A DNA stretch of 64,000 nt from Clostridiales bacterium (GCA_018366495.1 JAGZHZ010000011.1:22945-86944); one strand, 5' to 3'; positions 32,000-41,077 are shown, counted from the first letter of the stretch. Notes: generated from the sequence alone by a model not told the origin. Program-made: numbers and translations.

Positions 32000-34900
32000 A
32001 TGAAGTGGAAACAGAACAAAATCATACGCTGGATGGTTTTGACGGCGATGCTTCTGACGGCGATGCCCATAACTGTTTTTGCACAGACGTATTCAGGAAC
32101 GTGTATTGTTACAGTCGGAAGCAAGGGAAAAGGACAAGTTTCTCCTGAAGGAGAGCTATCTGTGTGGCCGGGAGAGAAAATGACGTTTGATGTGATACCG
32201 TACGAGGGATATCGGGTATCTTCTATCAGTGTAAATGGTGTACGGCTGACAAATGCAGAATTGGAAAATGTGATACAGACAGGGCAGTATTCTCTGACAG
32301 GGATCTATTCCAATACTTCTATGGAAGTTATATTCCAGGCAGACAATTCTTCTAGTCAGCATACTTACACAGTATTTGGATCTGCAGCTTTGTGCGGTGC
32401 GGCACAGGAACCGACAGCAGTGTGGAATGATATGCGCGAAGCAGAGACAGGAAAGTTTGAAGCCATATATGAAGGAGTATCTGCCGGATATTATGAAATA
32501 GGTGTTTCCAAAGATCATGGATGGACAGAGATCTATGGCAAGGACGGTACACAGGAGCTGCTTGCTGTGGAAGTTTTAAATGATGGACAGACGCTGAAAA
32601 TCAGTTTTGATGAGACGAGCGGTGATGTCGCAGTGGAACAGAATGAAAGTATCATAGAGGTAGAAAGAAGTACTCTGAATGCAGGAGAGTCTTCGGACGT
32701 TCCAGAGGCAACCCAAAGTGAGATTTCAGAATATGGAAATGAAGAAACTGCAAGAGAAGAAGTGCTGGAAGAAGAGATAGCAGAATCACAGAACGGTCCT
32801 ATGGAAATGAGAGGCAGGACAAGAGAACGAAGTATGCCGAACAGTGTGCGGAGCATAGAATATACAGACACAGCCGGATATCGTCAGGTTATTGTCGGAT
32901 ATTCTGCGGGAGGAACCGTATTTGCACCCGAGACAGCATGGATTACAGAACAAGGAGTGATTGAAATTCCGGAAGGACAGCCGGCATTTTTTTCTTTTAT
33001 GCCAGATCCGGGATATCAGGTCAAAGAAATTTACATTGACGGAGTGCTGCTTGGAGAAGATGAAAAAAAGAGCGCTGTGGCAGCTGGGGGCTTTTATTTT
33101 GAAGATACGACAAAGGACAGAAGCATTTATGTGGAATTTGAACCATCTGTGGAGGGATGGAATGGACAGTATAAGGTTTCAGTCTCGTTTACGGGAAATG
33201 GTCTGGTGGAACCTACACCAGGACTTGAAACGACAGAGGATGGCGTCGTGTATGTGCCGCAGGGACAGAGCTTAAGCCTGTTTTTCTATCCAAGTGAAGG
33301 ATGCGAAGTAAAGGAGATTCTAGTGGATGGCGCAGCTGTCTCAGAAGAGGAGCTAAAGTCAGCAAATAATACAAACAGTTTTACAATCTGGGGCGTATAC
33401 AATGATATGAGTGTATCGGTCACATTTGACAAAAAAGAAGACCAGAAGAAACAGTATACGGTTTCTTTGACAGCAGGTGAGGGAGGAACTATCTATACAA
33501 GTGACTGGATGCAGGGAATCACAAACGGGGAATTGAGTGTACAGGCATCTGAGGGAGAAGAATTCAGCGTCTTTATTATCCCGGATTCCGGATGGAAGAT
33601 TTCCCAGATACTTGTAGATGGCGGAAGCCTTTCCACACAGCAGCTAGAAGAAATTACAGCGTCGCAGAGCTATTATTTTGGATCTGTACAAGGCGCTCAT
33701 ACGATGCAGGTTATATTTGAAAGAGATTTTTACGAGATTTCATTTTCAGCAAGTGTAGGCGGAAGCATCTTGCCTGTGCTTGAGATCAATGGACAGGAAA
33801 GTGGAATGATTCAGGTAGAAACAGGGGCGGATATTCCTTTCCAGATTATTCCAGACCAGGGATATGAGCTTGCTGGACTGAGTATAGACGGGACGCCGGT
33901 GGGGCAGGAAGAATTGGAAGTTTTAAAGAAAGAGCTGTCATATACATTTTATCAGATTAATGCAGATCATCAGATTATAGCATCGTTTATGAAGAAAGAG
34001 CCAGATGAGAAAGCATATGTGGTGACGTCAAGTACGGGAGGACACGGAGATATTCTTCCATTCGGTCCTCAGAAAGTGACGGCAGGCCAGACACTTTCTT
34101 TTTCAATCATACCAGATGAAGGATATGAAATAGCTGCTATCCTAATTGATGAAAAAGAAATTTCTCAGATTGCACTGCGCAGAGTGAAAGAAAAAGGAAG
34201 CTTTACTTTCCAGCCTATACAGGCAAATCATACGATTGCAGCGGTATTTGCGGAGGTTTCTGAGCAGAAAAAGACAAGTTATCAGATTTATTATCTGGAT
34301 CAGGACGGTTCAGAAATTGAGGAGCTGCCTGCAGCATATGAGAGCGCTTCCCAGTATCTTTACGGCGAAGGAATTACACTTCCCGTTCAGGCTCCTTATG
34401 CAAAAGAAGGATATGCTTTTGAAGGATGGTATGACAGCAAAGAGGGCGGCAATAAAGTAACAGCGATTTCCTCAAAAGAAAAAGGAGATAAATCTCTGTA
34501 TGCCCGCTGGAAAAAAAGAGCTGCCGGATCGAGCCAGACAGAATTGAAAAATGAATGGTATGGTATCAGTGTGAATGGATTTTTTACAGCTTTGCCTGAA
34601 CTGAAAGTAGAGCAGCTGCAAAGCGGAAATACAACATACGATTCCATGTGCAGGCGCGATGAGATGGCAAAAAAAGCAGTGCTGGCAGGATATAGACTGT
34701 CTGTCAGTGGCGGAGAGCCGGACGGTACATTGAATGTTTCATTTTTGTTGGATGAGAGATTGAACGGAGAGACTATGACTGTTCTTCATCTGACGCCAAA
34801 TGGAACATTAAAGAACGGTACGGCTGCAGTGGAGAATGGAAAAATTTCCATTCAGGTCAATGAACTTGGAACTTTTATCATAGGGGCAGACGATGAGGCA

Positions 34901-35068
34901 GTGAGACAGGCAGGAATTACAGAATTACATGGTGTGGCAATCGAACAGGAAGAAGAACCAAAGAAAGATGGAATGGGTCTTGTACTGTTTGCAGCAGCGG
35001 CAGTTTTGCTTGTAGGAATCTGTATCGCAGTCGGAATTATTATAAAAAAGAAAACAGATGAAGAATAA
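32000..35068 (+). CDS. Large surface protein with InlB-like repeats
   Basis: About 1022 residues from ATG 32000; GTG 31988 is a weaker alternative. A signal peptide (basic N-terminus, hydrophobic core, VFAQ at about 29) leads to six repeats of about 90 residues built around GYxVxxIxVDGxxV and a following ALxxIxxxHTIxAxF-type strand, like divergent InlB B-repeats. One Listeria-Bacteroides repeat with YAFEGWYDSKEGG lies near 790. A C-terminal hydrophobic segment plus KKKTDEE anchors it; there is no LPXTG. Residues 230-280 are a Glu/Ser-rich spacer. Probably an adhesin-like cell-surface protein. It is an insertion in the usual dnaJ-prmA gene order. Confidence 0.8.
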   Translation: MKWKQNKIIRWMVLTAMLLTAMPITVFAQTYSGTCIVTVGSKGKGQVSPEGELSVWPGEKMTFDVIPYEGYRVSSISVNGVRLTNAELENVIQTGQYSLTGIYSNTSMEVIFQADNSSSQHTYTVFGSAALCGAAQEPTAVWNDMREAETGKFEAIYEGVSAGYYEIGVSKDHGWTEIYGKDGTQELLAVEVLNDGQTLKISFDETSGDVAVEQNESIIEVERSTLNAGESSDVPEATQSEISEYGNEETAREEVLEEEIAESQNGPMEMRGRTRERSMPNSVRSIEYTDTAGYRQVIVGYSAGGTVFAPETAWITEQGVIEIPEGQPAFFSFMPDPGYQVKEIYIDGVLLGEDEKKSAVAAGGFYFEDTTKDRSIYVEFEPSVEGWNGQYKVSVSFTGNGLVEPTPGLETTEDGVVYVPQGQSLSLFFYPSEGCEVKEILVDGAAVSEEELKSANNTNSFTIWGVYNDMSVSVTFDKKEDQKKQYTVSLTAGEGGTIYTSDWMQGITNGELSVQASEGEEFSVFIIPDSGWKISQILVDGGSLSTQQLEEITASQSYYFGSVQGAHTMQVIFERDFYEISFSASVGGSILPVLEINGQESGMIQVETGADIPFQIIPDQGYELAGLSIDGTPVGQEELEVLKKELSYTFYQINADHQIIASFMKKEPDEKAYVVTSSTGGHGDILPFGPQKVTAGQTLSFSIIPDEGYEIAAILIDEKEISQIALRRVKEKGSFTFQPIQANHTIAAVFAEVSEQKKTSYQIYYLDQDGSEIEELPAAYESASQYLYGEGITLPVQAPYAKEGYAFEGWYDSKEGGNKVTAISSKEKGDKSLYARWKKRAAGSSQTELKNEWYGISVNGFFTALPELKVEQLQSGNTTYDSMCRRDEMAKKAVLAGYRLSVSGGEPDGTLNVSFLLDERLNGETMTVLHLTPNGTLKNGTAAVENGKISIQVNELGTFIIGADDEAVRQAGITELHGVAIEQEEEPKKDGMGLVLFAAAAVLLVGICIAVGIIIKKKTDEE

Positions 35069-35069
35069 A

Positions 35070-35120
35070 GAAACTGTCACAGAATAGAGATTCTGAAAAG
35101 GGATATTCTGTGGCAGTTTC
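35070..35120 (+). terminator. Terminator after the InlB-repeat gene
   Basis: GAAACTGTCACAGAATA (35070-35086) pairs with TATTCTGTGGCAGTTTC (35104-35120) over 17 positions with one wobble; TCTCATTT follows. Confidence 0.75.
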
Positions 35121-35165
35121 TCTCATTTCCAAGCTATACACAATAGACAGGAAATAAGGAGCGAC

Positions 35166-35194
35166 TTGTCAGTTTGTTTGCGGTGTGATATGAT
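35166..35194 (+). promoter_or_regulatory. Putative promoter of the C39-like surface gene leader
   Basis: TTGTCA (35166-35171), 17 bases, then TGA-TATGAT (extended -10, 35189-35194). The predicted leader to the gene start is about 220 bases, unusually long. A weak TGATT/AATCA stem followed by seven T (35227-35233) lies just after the start. Confidence 0.55.
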
Positions 35195-35304
35195 AAAAAT
35201 AATTGATTATGGCGGAGACAATCATATTTTTTTGCATAACCATAAAAGAAAGAAGGAATAGAGAGAACTCTCGCGTAAATATGAGAATTTAAAGAAAGGA
35301 GAGA

Positions 35305-35415
35305 CCACTCAAAAAAACACATACAAAAATAAAAGCATAGATGTTGAGGCAGCAAGAAATATCCGTGAGGGTTTCCGTTTCTCAATAGGAGGATATGGAA
35401 TCCTATTTTGAGTGG
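35305..35415 (+). other. Candidate structured RNA leader (three-way junction)
   Basis: This fills most of the 355-base gap before the C39-like gene. P1: CCACTCAAAA (35305-35314) with TTTTGAGTGG (35406-35415). P2: TTGAG (35344-35348) with CTCAA (35381-35385), topped by a hairpin with a GTGA (GNRA) loop at 35365-35368. P3: TAGGA (35386-35390) with TCCTA (35401-35405). P2, P3 and P1 abut with no unpaired base between them on the 3' side, and the A-rich joiner at 35315-35343 is single-stranded. AGGAGG (35387-35392) is partly buried in P3. I do not recognise it as a known riboswitch class. Confidence 0.5.
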
Positions 35416-35424
35416 CAGATATAA
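35395..35424 (+). CDS. Possible 9-codon upstream ORF overlapping the C39-like gene start
   Basis: ATG 35395 opens MESYFEWQI and stops at TAA 35422-35424, sharing its last A with the ATG of the next gene (TAATG). AGGAGG lies only 2 bases upstream, which is short. If translated, it would couple initiation to the main gene and disrupt P3 and P1 of the leader. It may be an accident. Confidence 0.3.
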   Translation: MESYFEWQI

Positions 35425-36794
35425 TGGGGAAAAGAAAAATAAAAGCAGGGGCGGCTGCAGTTTGCATGGCAGCATGTGCTTTTTTGTTTTCAGCAGAGAT
35501 ACAGGTGCAGGCAGGGCTTGTGCTAGAGGATCTTAGCGGTTCTTTTGATCCAAAGAAAAAAGAGGATGAAAAAAAGGGAGAATATTATCAGATTTCCAGC
35601 GAGAATGGAAAGATGACAAATATTTTGATTGAATTGTATCGGCTGCAAAGTCAGGGATATGAGCTGGATGGCTGGCTGGAGCTCAATGGAGATTTTTACT
35701 ACAAACAAGAAAATGAGATTCTGACTGGTCTGCAAGAGATCGGAGAAGAAATCTATTATTTTAATGAAAATGGCAAAATGGAGACGCAGTGCTGGAAAAA
35801 AGTGGGAGAAGACAGCTATTTTTTTAGCGAAAGCGGAGAGGCATACCGAGAAGACAGTGTACAGATCGAAGGAACGTACTACTGTTTTGACAGAGAAGGG
35901 CGAATGCAAAGAGAACAGATGCTGGTTTTGGAAGAGGGAACATACTATGTGGGAGAAGACGGTGCATCTGTGAAAGATCAGTTTTTAAAACTGGACAAAG
36001 AGACGTATTATTTTGACGAGAATGGAAGGATGACAACGGGTCTGATTGCTGTGGACGGTGAAGAATATTATATGGGTTCGGACGGCAAAATGAAAAAGGG
36101 ATGGCAGGTTATAAACGGCAGACGGTATCTTTTTCATTTACAGACAGGCAAAATGCTGAAAGGAATTAAAATTGGAGATATTGTGATTGATAAGAACGGC
36201 AGAGCTGAACTTCCGGACAGTCATATGATTCAAATGGAAGAGATGATGCAGAATCCAGAACTCCCGACCGGCTGTGAATCTGTTGCGCTTACAATTGCTT
36301 TGAATTATTACGGATTTGAACTGGAAAAAACAACGATCGCAGATGAATATCTGGAATACAGCGACAAAAATTTTGTCTCAGCATATGTGGGAAATCCCCA
36401 CACGGAAAGCGGAGCCGGCTGTTTTGCACCTGCGATTGAAACAGCTGGAAATGAGTTTTTAGAGACAGTTGGTTCTGATCTGAAGGCTGCCGATATCAGC
36501 GGGGCTTCTCTGGAGGAGCTGTATTCTTATGTGGCAAACGGGACGCCTGTTGTGGTGTGGAACAGCATGTATATGAATGACTTGGAAAAAACGGAACAGA
36601 CGTATGTATATCAGGGAAAGACGTATTACTGGTATCGAAAAGAACACTGCGTCGTTTTGTGCGGCTATGATAAGGAAAAAGGTATTGTGCTTATAAATGA
36701 TCCGCTGGAAGGCATCGTGGAGCGTGATGCAGAGCGATTTGAAGAAATTTATGATCAGATGGGAAAAATGGCAGTCGTGATTCAGCAGAATTAA
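35424..36794 (+). CDS. Secreted cell-wall-binding repeat protein with C39-like peptidase domain
   Basis: 456 residues from ATG 35424. A signal peptide (KRKIKAG, hydrophobic core, VQAG near 31) precedes about seven choline-binding-type repeats of 20 residues, each with YYFxExGxM or similar (IYYFNENGKM, YCFDREGRM, YYFDENGRM, YYMGSDGKM). The C-terminal 190 residues are a peptidase C39-like domain: catalytic Cys in LPTGCESVALTI, His in KEHCVVLCGYD, and VLINDPLEG. No ABC transporter or leader-peptide substrate is adjacent, so the role is likely extracellular proteolysis or binding. The upstream leader is long and structured, and the usual ribosome binding site is absent directly before the ATG. 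Confidence 0.85.
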   Translation: MGKRKIKAGAAAVCMAACAFLFSAEIQVQAGLVLEDLSGSFDPKKKEDEKKGEYYQISSENGKMTNILIELYRLQSQGYELDGWLELNGDFYYKQENEILTGLQEIGEEIYYFNENGKMETQCWKKVGEDSYFFSESGEAYREDSVQIEGTYYCFDREGRMQREQMLVLEEGTYYVGEDGASVKDQFLKLDKETYYFDENGRMTTGLIAVDGEEYYMGSDGKMKKGWQVINGRRYLFHLQTGKMLKGIKIGDIVIDKNGRAELPDSHMIQMEEMMQNPELPTGCESVALTIALNYYGFELEKTTIADEYLEYSDKNFVSAYVGNPHTESGAGCFAPAIETAGNEFLETVGSDLKAADISGASLEELYSYVANGTPVVVWNSMYMNDLEKTEQTYVYQGKTYYWYRKEHCVVLCGYDKEKGIVLINDPLEGIVERDAERFEEIYDQMGKMAVVIQQN

Positions 36795-36848
36795 AACAGA
36801 CAGAAAATGGATGAAGAGAAGAAGAACTTGAAATGACAGGATAAAAAT

Positions 36849-36881
36849 CGGTCAACAGAAGATTGCGATATGACCGTTTTT
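36849..36881 (+). terminator. Terminator after the C39-like gene
   Basis: CGGTCA (36849-36854) pairs with TGACCG (36871-36876), followed by TTTTT. The loop holds the -35 of the next promoter. Confidence 0.65.
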
Positions 36882-36891
36882 GTGTTATAAT
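36863..36891 (+). promoter_or_regulatory. Putative promoter of prmA
   Basis: TTGCGA (36863-36868), 17 bases, then TATAAT (36886-36891). The -35 lies in the loop of the preceding terminator. The ATG of prmA follows 49 bases later. Confidence 0.6.
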
Positions 36892-36939
36892 TACAAATTA
36901 TTCTTTATATTCTTTAAAGAAAATGAATGAGGTAATCAG

Positions 36940-37893
36940 ATGAAGTGGAATAAATTTACATTAAAAACATTAACAGAGGTAGAGGACATCGTGATTTCCA
37001 CCCTTGCAGAAGCAGGTGTGGAGGGAGTAGAGATTGAAGACAAAGTGCCTCTCACAGAATCAGATAAAAAACAGATGTTTGTGGATATTCTTCCGGATGG
37101 ACCCACTGATGACGGAATTGCATATTTAAGCTTTTATCTGGAAGAGTCAGAAGATAAAGAAGCGCTCCTGCAGAGAGTAAGAGAAGAATTGGAGGATCTG
37201 CGCAGATTTGTGGATATTGGAGAGGGAACGATTGTGGAATCCCAGACAGAGGATAAAGACTGGATTAATAACTGGAAACAGTATTTTCACCAGTTTTATG
37301 TAGATGATATTTTAATTATTCCTTCCTGGGAAGAAGTACGCAAGGAAGATGAGGACAAGATGATTATCCATATTGATCCGGGGACAGCATTTGGTACAGG
37401 AATGCACGAGACAACGCAGCTGTGTATGCGGCAGCTGAAAAAATATGTGACAGAGGAGACAGAACTGTTAGATGTAGGAACAGGAAGCGGAATTTTGTCA
37501 ATTGTAGCATTGAAACTTGGAGCGAAACATGCAGTCGGAACAGATCTGGACCCATGTGCGATCTCAGCCACAGAAGAGAATCTGGAAGCGAATGAAATCG
37601 CGCCGGGCAGTATGGATGTGCTGATCGGAAATATTATTGATGACAAGGCAGTTCAGGATCAGGTAGGATATGAAAAATATGATATTGTAGCTGCAAATAT
37701 TCTGGCAGACGTTCTAGTTCCTCTGACACCGGTGATTTTAAATCAGATGAAAAAAGGCGGAATTTATATTACATCTGGTATTATTGACGAAAAAGAAGAA
37801 GTTGTTGTGGAAGCTGTAAAGAAAGCAGGTCTGGAAGTACTGGAAGTGACGCATCAGGGAGAATGGGTGTCTGTGACAGCGCGAAAAAACTAG
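36940..37893 (+). CDS. prmA: Ribosomal protein L11 methyltransferase
   Basis: PrmA trimethylates ribosomal protein L11. The 317-residue protein has the substrate domain first (MKWNKFTLKTLTEVEDIVIS), then the SAM-binding motif LLDVGTGSGILSI, acidic VGTDLDP, and the NPPY-equivalent VAANILADVLVPL. HIDPGTAFGTGMHETT is a family signature. GAGG lies upstream of the ATG. It leads the run prmA-rsmE and then the desulfurase gene, with 9 bases to rsmE. In related genomes it follows dnaJ. Confidence 0.96.
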   Translation: MKWNKFTLKTLTEVEDIVISTLAEAGVEGVEIEDKVPLTESDKKQMFVDILPDGPTDDGIAYLSFYLEESEDKEALLQRVREELEDLRRFVDIGEGTIVESQTEDKDWINNWKQYFHQFYVDDILIIPSWEEVRKEDEDKMIIHIDPGTAFGTGMHETTQLCMRQLKKYVTEETELLDVGTGSGILSIVALKLGAKHAVGTDLDPCAISATEENLEANEIAPGSMDVLIGNIIDDKAVQDQVGYEKYDIVAANILADVLVPLTPVILNQMKKGGIYITSGIIDEKEEVVVEAVKKAGLEVLEVTHQGEWVSVTARKN

Positions 37894-37902
37894 GAGAGAA
37901 TC

Positions 37903-38649
37903 ATGTACCATTTTTTTGTAAATCCTGAACAAATCGGGGAGAGAGAAATTAAAATTACAGGAAAAGATGTAAATCATATAAAAAATGTTCTGCGAATGCA
38001 GCTGGGGGAAGAAATCGCTGTCAGCAGCGGACAGGATTCCAAAAAATATCGCTGTGAAATTGTCGAACTGTCAGAGCAAGAAATCACAGCAAAAATTATG
38101 TGGGCAGAAGAAGCGGGCATGGAACTCCCGAATAAGATTTACTTGTTTCAGGGACTTCCAAAAAGCGATAAGATGGAACTGATTATTCAAAAGGCGGTAG
38201 AACTTGGGGTGTATGAGATTGTGCCTGTTGCCACAAAAAGAGCGGTTGTAAAGCTGGACTTAAAAAAAGAGCAAAATAAAAGAAAGCGGTGGCAGGCAAT
38301 CTCAGAAAGTGCAGCAAAACAGAGTAAACGAATGATCATTCCGCAGATTCATTCGGTGATGACTTTTCAGGAGGCGGTTTTGTATGCGAAAGAGATGGAT
38401 GTCAAGATCATTCCGTATGAACTTGCTGAAGGAATGGGAAAGACAAGAGAGATCTTTGGCAACATAAAAAAGGGACAGTCTGTCGCTGTATTTATCGGAC
38501 CAGAAGGCGGTTTTGACGATCAGGAAGCGGCATTGGCGGCAGAAAGCGGAATCCTTCCCGTAACGCTTGGAAAAAGAATTTTGCGGACAGAGACGGCAGG
38601 AATGGCAGTTTTGTCCATGCTTGTCTTCTGTCTGGAATCGGAAGAGTGA
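37903..38649 (+). CDS. rsmE: 16S rRNA (uracil1498-N3)-methyltransferase
   Basis: RsmE methylates U1498 of 16S rRNA near the decoding site. The 248-residue SPOUT-class protein shows KDVNHIKNVLRMQ at the N-terminus and the C-terminal knot with VAVFIGPEGGFDDQE and LGKRILRTETAGMAVL. Its ribosome binding site AGGAG overlaps the prmA stop (TAG). The next gene starts 7 bases after its stop, so the three genes are co-transcribed. Confidence 0.96.
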   Translation: MYHFFVNPEQIGEREIKITGKDVNHIKNVLRMQLGEEIAVSSGQDSKKYRCEIVELSEQEITAKIMWAEEAGMELPNKIYLFQGLPKSDKMELIIQKAVELGVYEIVPVATKRAVVKLDLKKEQNKRKRWQAISESAAKQSKRMIIPQIHSVMTFQEAVLYAKEMDVKIIPYELAEGMGKTREIFGNIKKGQSVAVFIGPEGGFDDQEAALAAESGILPVTLGKRILRTETAGMAVLSMLVFCLESEE

Positions 38650-38656
38650 GGAAAAA

Positions 38657-39814
38657 ATGGAGGCATATTTAGATAATTCAGCTACAACAAAATGTCTGGA
38701 AGAAGTAAAAGACATTGTAGTAAAGACCATGATGGAGGATTTTGGTAATCCATCATCAAAACATCTGGCAGGCGTTTATGCGGAGCGCTATTTAAAAGAG
38801 GCAAGAGAAACAATTGCCAAAACAATGAAAGTGACAGAAAAAGAGATCTTTTTTACATCCGGAGGGACAGAATCCGACAACTGGGCGATTATCGGAACAA
38901 CGCTTGCTAATCAGAGGCAGGGCAGACACATTATCACGACATCTGTGGAACATGCAGCTGTTTTAGAACCAATGAGATATCTGGAAGAAAATGGTTTTGA
39001 GGTCACTTATCTCAATGTAGACCGCTATGGAAGAGTGGATCTGGAACAGCTGGAAAAAGCGGTGACAGATAAGACAATTCTGGTGTCTGTGATGTATATC
39101 AACAATGAAATTGGAACATTGGAGCCGATCGAAGAGATCGCCAGAATCATAAAAGAAAAAAATCCAAGGACACTGTTTCATGTCGATGCGATTCAGGCAT
39201 ATGGAAAGTACAGAATTTATCCGAAAAAGACAGGAATTGATCTCCTTTCGGTCAGCGGTCACAAAATTCACGGGCCAAAAGGAACCGGATTTTTATATAT
39301 CAATGAGAAAGTAAAAATCAAACCGCTTATTTTAGGAGGAGGCCAGCAAAAAGGAATGCGCTCCGGAACGGACAATGTACCAGGAGTGGCAGGACTGGGA
39401 ATGGCAGCCGGATTATCGTATGAATTGTATGAAGAAAAACGAGAACATCTTTTAAAACTGAAAAAAAGTTTTATGGAACAGGTCAGTGAGATAGAAAATG
39501 TTATATTCAATAATCTGCCAGGAGAAGAGGGTGCGCCACATATTGTAAGTGTCAGCTTTGAAGGCGTGCGAAGCGAAGTGCTTTTACATGCGCTGGAAGA
39601 AAAAGAGATTTATATATCAGCAGGCTCTGCGTGTTCTTCCAACAAAAAACAGACGGCAAGTCATACACTTGTCGCTGTCCATATGCCGAAAGCTCTTTTG
39701 GACTGTACGGTTCGGTTCAGTTTTTGCGAGATGACGACAATGGAAGAAATCACATACTGTGCAGAGACGTTAAAGCAAATCATCCCGATGCTTCGGCGGT
39801 ATGCAAGGCACTAG
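38657..39814 (+). CDS. Cysteine desulfurase (NifS/IscS family), partner of ThiI
   Basis: A PLP enzyme moving sulfur from cysteine to an acceptor. The 385-residue protein from ATG 38657 has the start EAYLDNSATTKCLEEV, PLP lysine in SVSGHKIHGPKGTGFL, and the active-site cysteine in SAGSACSSNKK. Its position directly before thiI (23 bases) matches the NifZ-ThiI pair of Bacillus subtilis, which makes 4-thiouridine in tRNA. An upstream in-frame start at 38567 lies inside rsmE and is rejected. Confidence 0.94.
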   Translation: MEAYLDNSATTKCLEEVKDIVVKTMMEDFGNPSSKHLAGVYAERYLKEARETIAKTMKVTEKEIFFTSGGTESDNWAIIGTTLANQRQGRHIITTSVEHAAVLEPMRYLEENGFEVTYLNVDRYGRVDLEQLEKAVTDKTILVSVMYINNEIGTLEPIEEIARIIKEKNPRTLFHVDAIQAYGKYRIYPKKTGIDLLSVSGHKIHGPKGTGFLYINEKVKIKPLILGGGQQKGMRSGTDNVPGVAGLGMAAGLSYELYEEKREHLLKLKKSFMEQVSEIENVIFNNLPGEEGAPHIVSVSFEGVRSEVLLHALEEKEIYISAGSACSSNKKQTASHTLVAVHMPKALLDCTVRFSFCEMTTMEEITYCAETLKQIIPMLRRYARH

Positions 39815-39837
39815 AGAAAAAGACAGGAGAAGAAAAA

Positions 39838-41016
39838 ATGTTTCATTCATTTTTAATTAAATACGGCGAGATTGGCATTAAAGGAAAAAACAGATATCTG
39901 TTTGAAGATATGTTAGTCAGCCAGATCAACTATACTTTAAAATCAATAGATGGAGAATTTCATGTTTACAAACAGCAGGGAAGAATCTATGTGGAATGCG
40001 GGGGGAATTTTGACTTTGACGAGACAGTTGAAGCACTTCAGTCTGTATTTGGCATTGTCGGCATCTGTCCTGTTGTTCATGCAGAGGATAACGGATTTGA
40101 TGCTCTGGCACAGGAAGTCGTTTCTTATCTGGAGAAGGTATATCCGGGAGAAAACCATACATTCAAAGTGAATGCGAGAAGAGCAAGAAAAAATTATCCG
40201 ATGACATCAATGGAATTAAATGCGGCATTGGGTGAGAAAATATTGCAGTCACTGCCTCAGATGAAGGTAGATGTCCATCATCCGGAAATCATGTTAAACG
40301 TGGAAATCAGAGAGAAGATTTATATTTATTCAAAGATTATTCCGGGACCGGGAGGAATGCCTGTAGGAACAAACGGAAAGGCAATGCTTCTGCTGTCAGG
40401 CGGAATTGACAGTCCGGTAGCTGGATATATGATCGCAAAGAGAGGTGTCAAGATTGACGCTGTCTATTTCCATGCTCCGCCGTATACAAGCGAGAGAGCA
40501 AAACAAAAAGTAATTGATCTTGCCAAGATTGTTTCACGTTATACAGGACCGATTCATCTGCACATTGTAAACTTTACAGATATCCAGCTGTATATCTATG
40601 ATCAGTGTCCTCATGAGGAGCTGACGATCATCATGCGCCGCTATATGATGAGAATTGCAGAACATTTTGCAAAAGAGACAGGATGTCTTGGATTGATTAC
40701 GGGTGAAAGTATCGGTCAGGTGGCAAGTCAGACTCTCCACAGCCTTGCAGCGACAAACGAGGTCTGCACACTTCCGGTTTACCGCCCGGTGATCGGATTT
40801 GACAAGCAGGATATTGTTGATATTTCAGAAAAAATCGGCACATATGAGACATCAATTTTACCATTTGAAGATTGCTGTACGATTTTTGTGGCGAAACACC
40901 CTGTCACAAAGCCAAACTTAAATATTATCAAGCGGTCTGAAAAACATCTGGAGGAAAAGATTGATGAGCTTGTAAAAACAGCGATCGAGACGACAGAAGT
41001 TGTAGTAGTAGAGTAA
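39838..41016 (+). CDS. thiI: tRNA 4-thiouridine synthase ThiI
   Basis: ThiI adenylates U8 of tRNA and accepts sulfur from the desulfurase encoded upstream. The 392-residue protein has an N-terminal ferredoxin-like plus THUMP region (FLIKYGEIGIKGKNRYLFED) and the PP-loop LLLSGGIDSPVAGYM, then GLITGESIGQVASQTL. The C-terminal rhodanese domain of E. coli ThiI is missing, as in bacilli, where the dedicated desulfurase delivers sulfur directly. AGGAG lies 9 bases before ATG 39838. Confidence 0.95.
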   Translation: MFHSFLIKYGEIGIKGKNRYLFEDMLVSQINYTLKSIDGEFHVYKQQGRIYVECGGNFDFDETVEALQSVFGIVGICPVVHAEDNGFDALAQEVVSYLEKVYPGENHTFKVNARRARKNYPMTSMELNAALGEKILQSLPQMKVDVHHPEIMLNVEIREKIYIYSKIIPGPGGMPVGTNGKAMLLLSGGIDSPVAGYMIAKRGVKIDAVYFHAPPYTSERAKQKVIDLAKIVSRYTGPIHLHIVNFTDIQLYIYDQCPHEELTIIMRRYMMRIAEHFAKETGCLGLITGESIGQVASQTLHSLAATNEVCTLPVYRPVIGFDKQDIVDISEKIGTYETSILPFEDCCTIFVAKHPVTKPNLNIIKRSEKHLEEKIDELVKTAIETTEVVVVE

Positions 41017-41030
41017 AAGATCAGATACAA

Positions 41031-41060
41031 AAGAAAAGGCTGCCCGTTTTGCGGACAGCC
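41031..41060 (-). terminator. Terminator of the HPr-like gene (minus strand)
   Basis: On the minus strand GGCTGTCCG (41060-41052) pairs with CGGGCAGCC (41046-41038) with one mismatch, followed by TTTTCTT. It may also help end thiI transcripts. Confidence 0.7.
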
Positions 41061-41077
41061 ATTCCATCACATAAAGA

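Noticed and set aside
35300..35424. Known riboswitch classes for the structured leader (c-di-GMP-I/II, c-di-AMP, SAM, TPP, THF)
   Set aside because: The conserved core sequences of these classes, as I recall them, are not present, so I left it unclassified.
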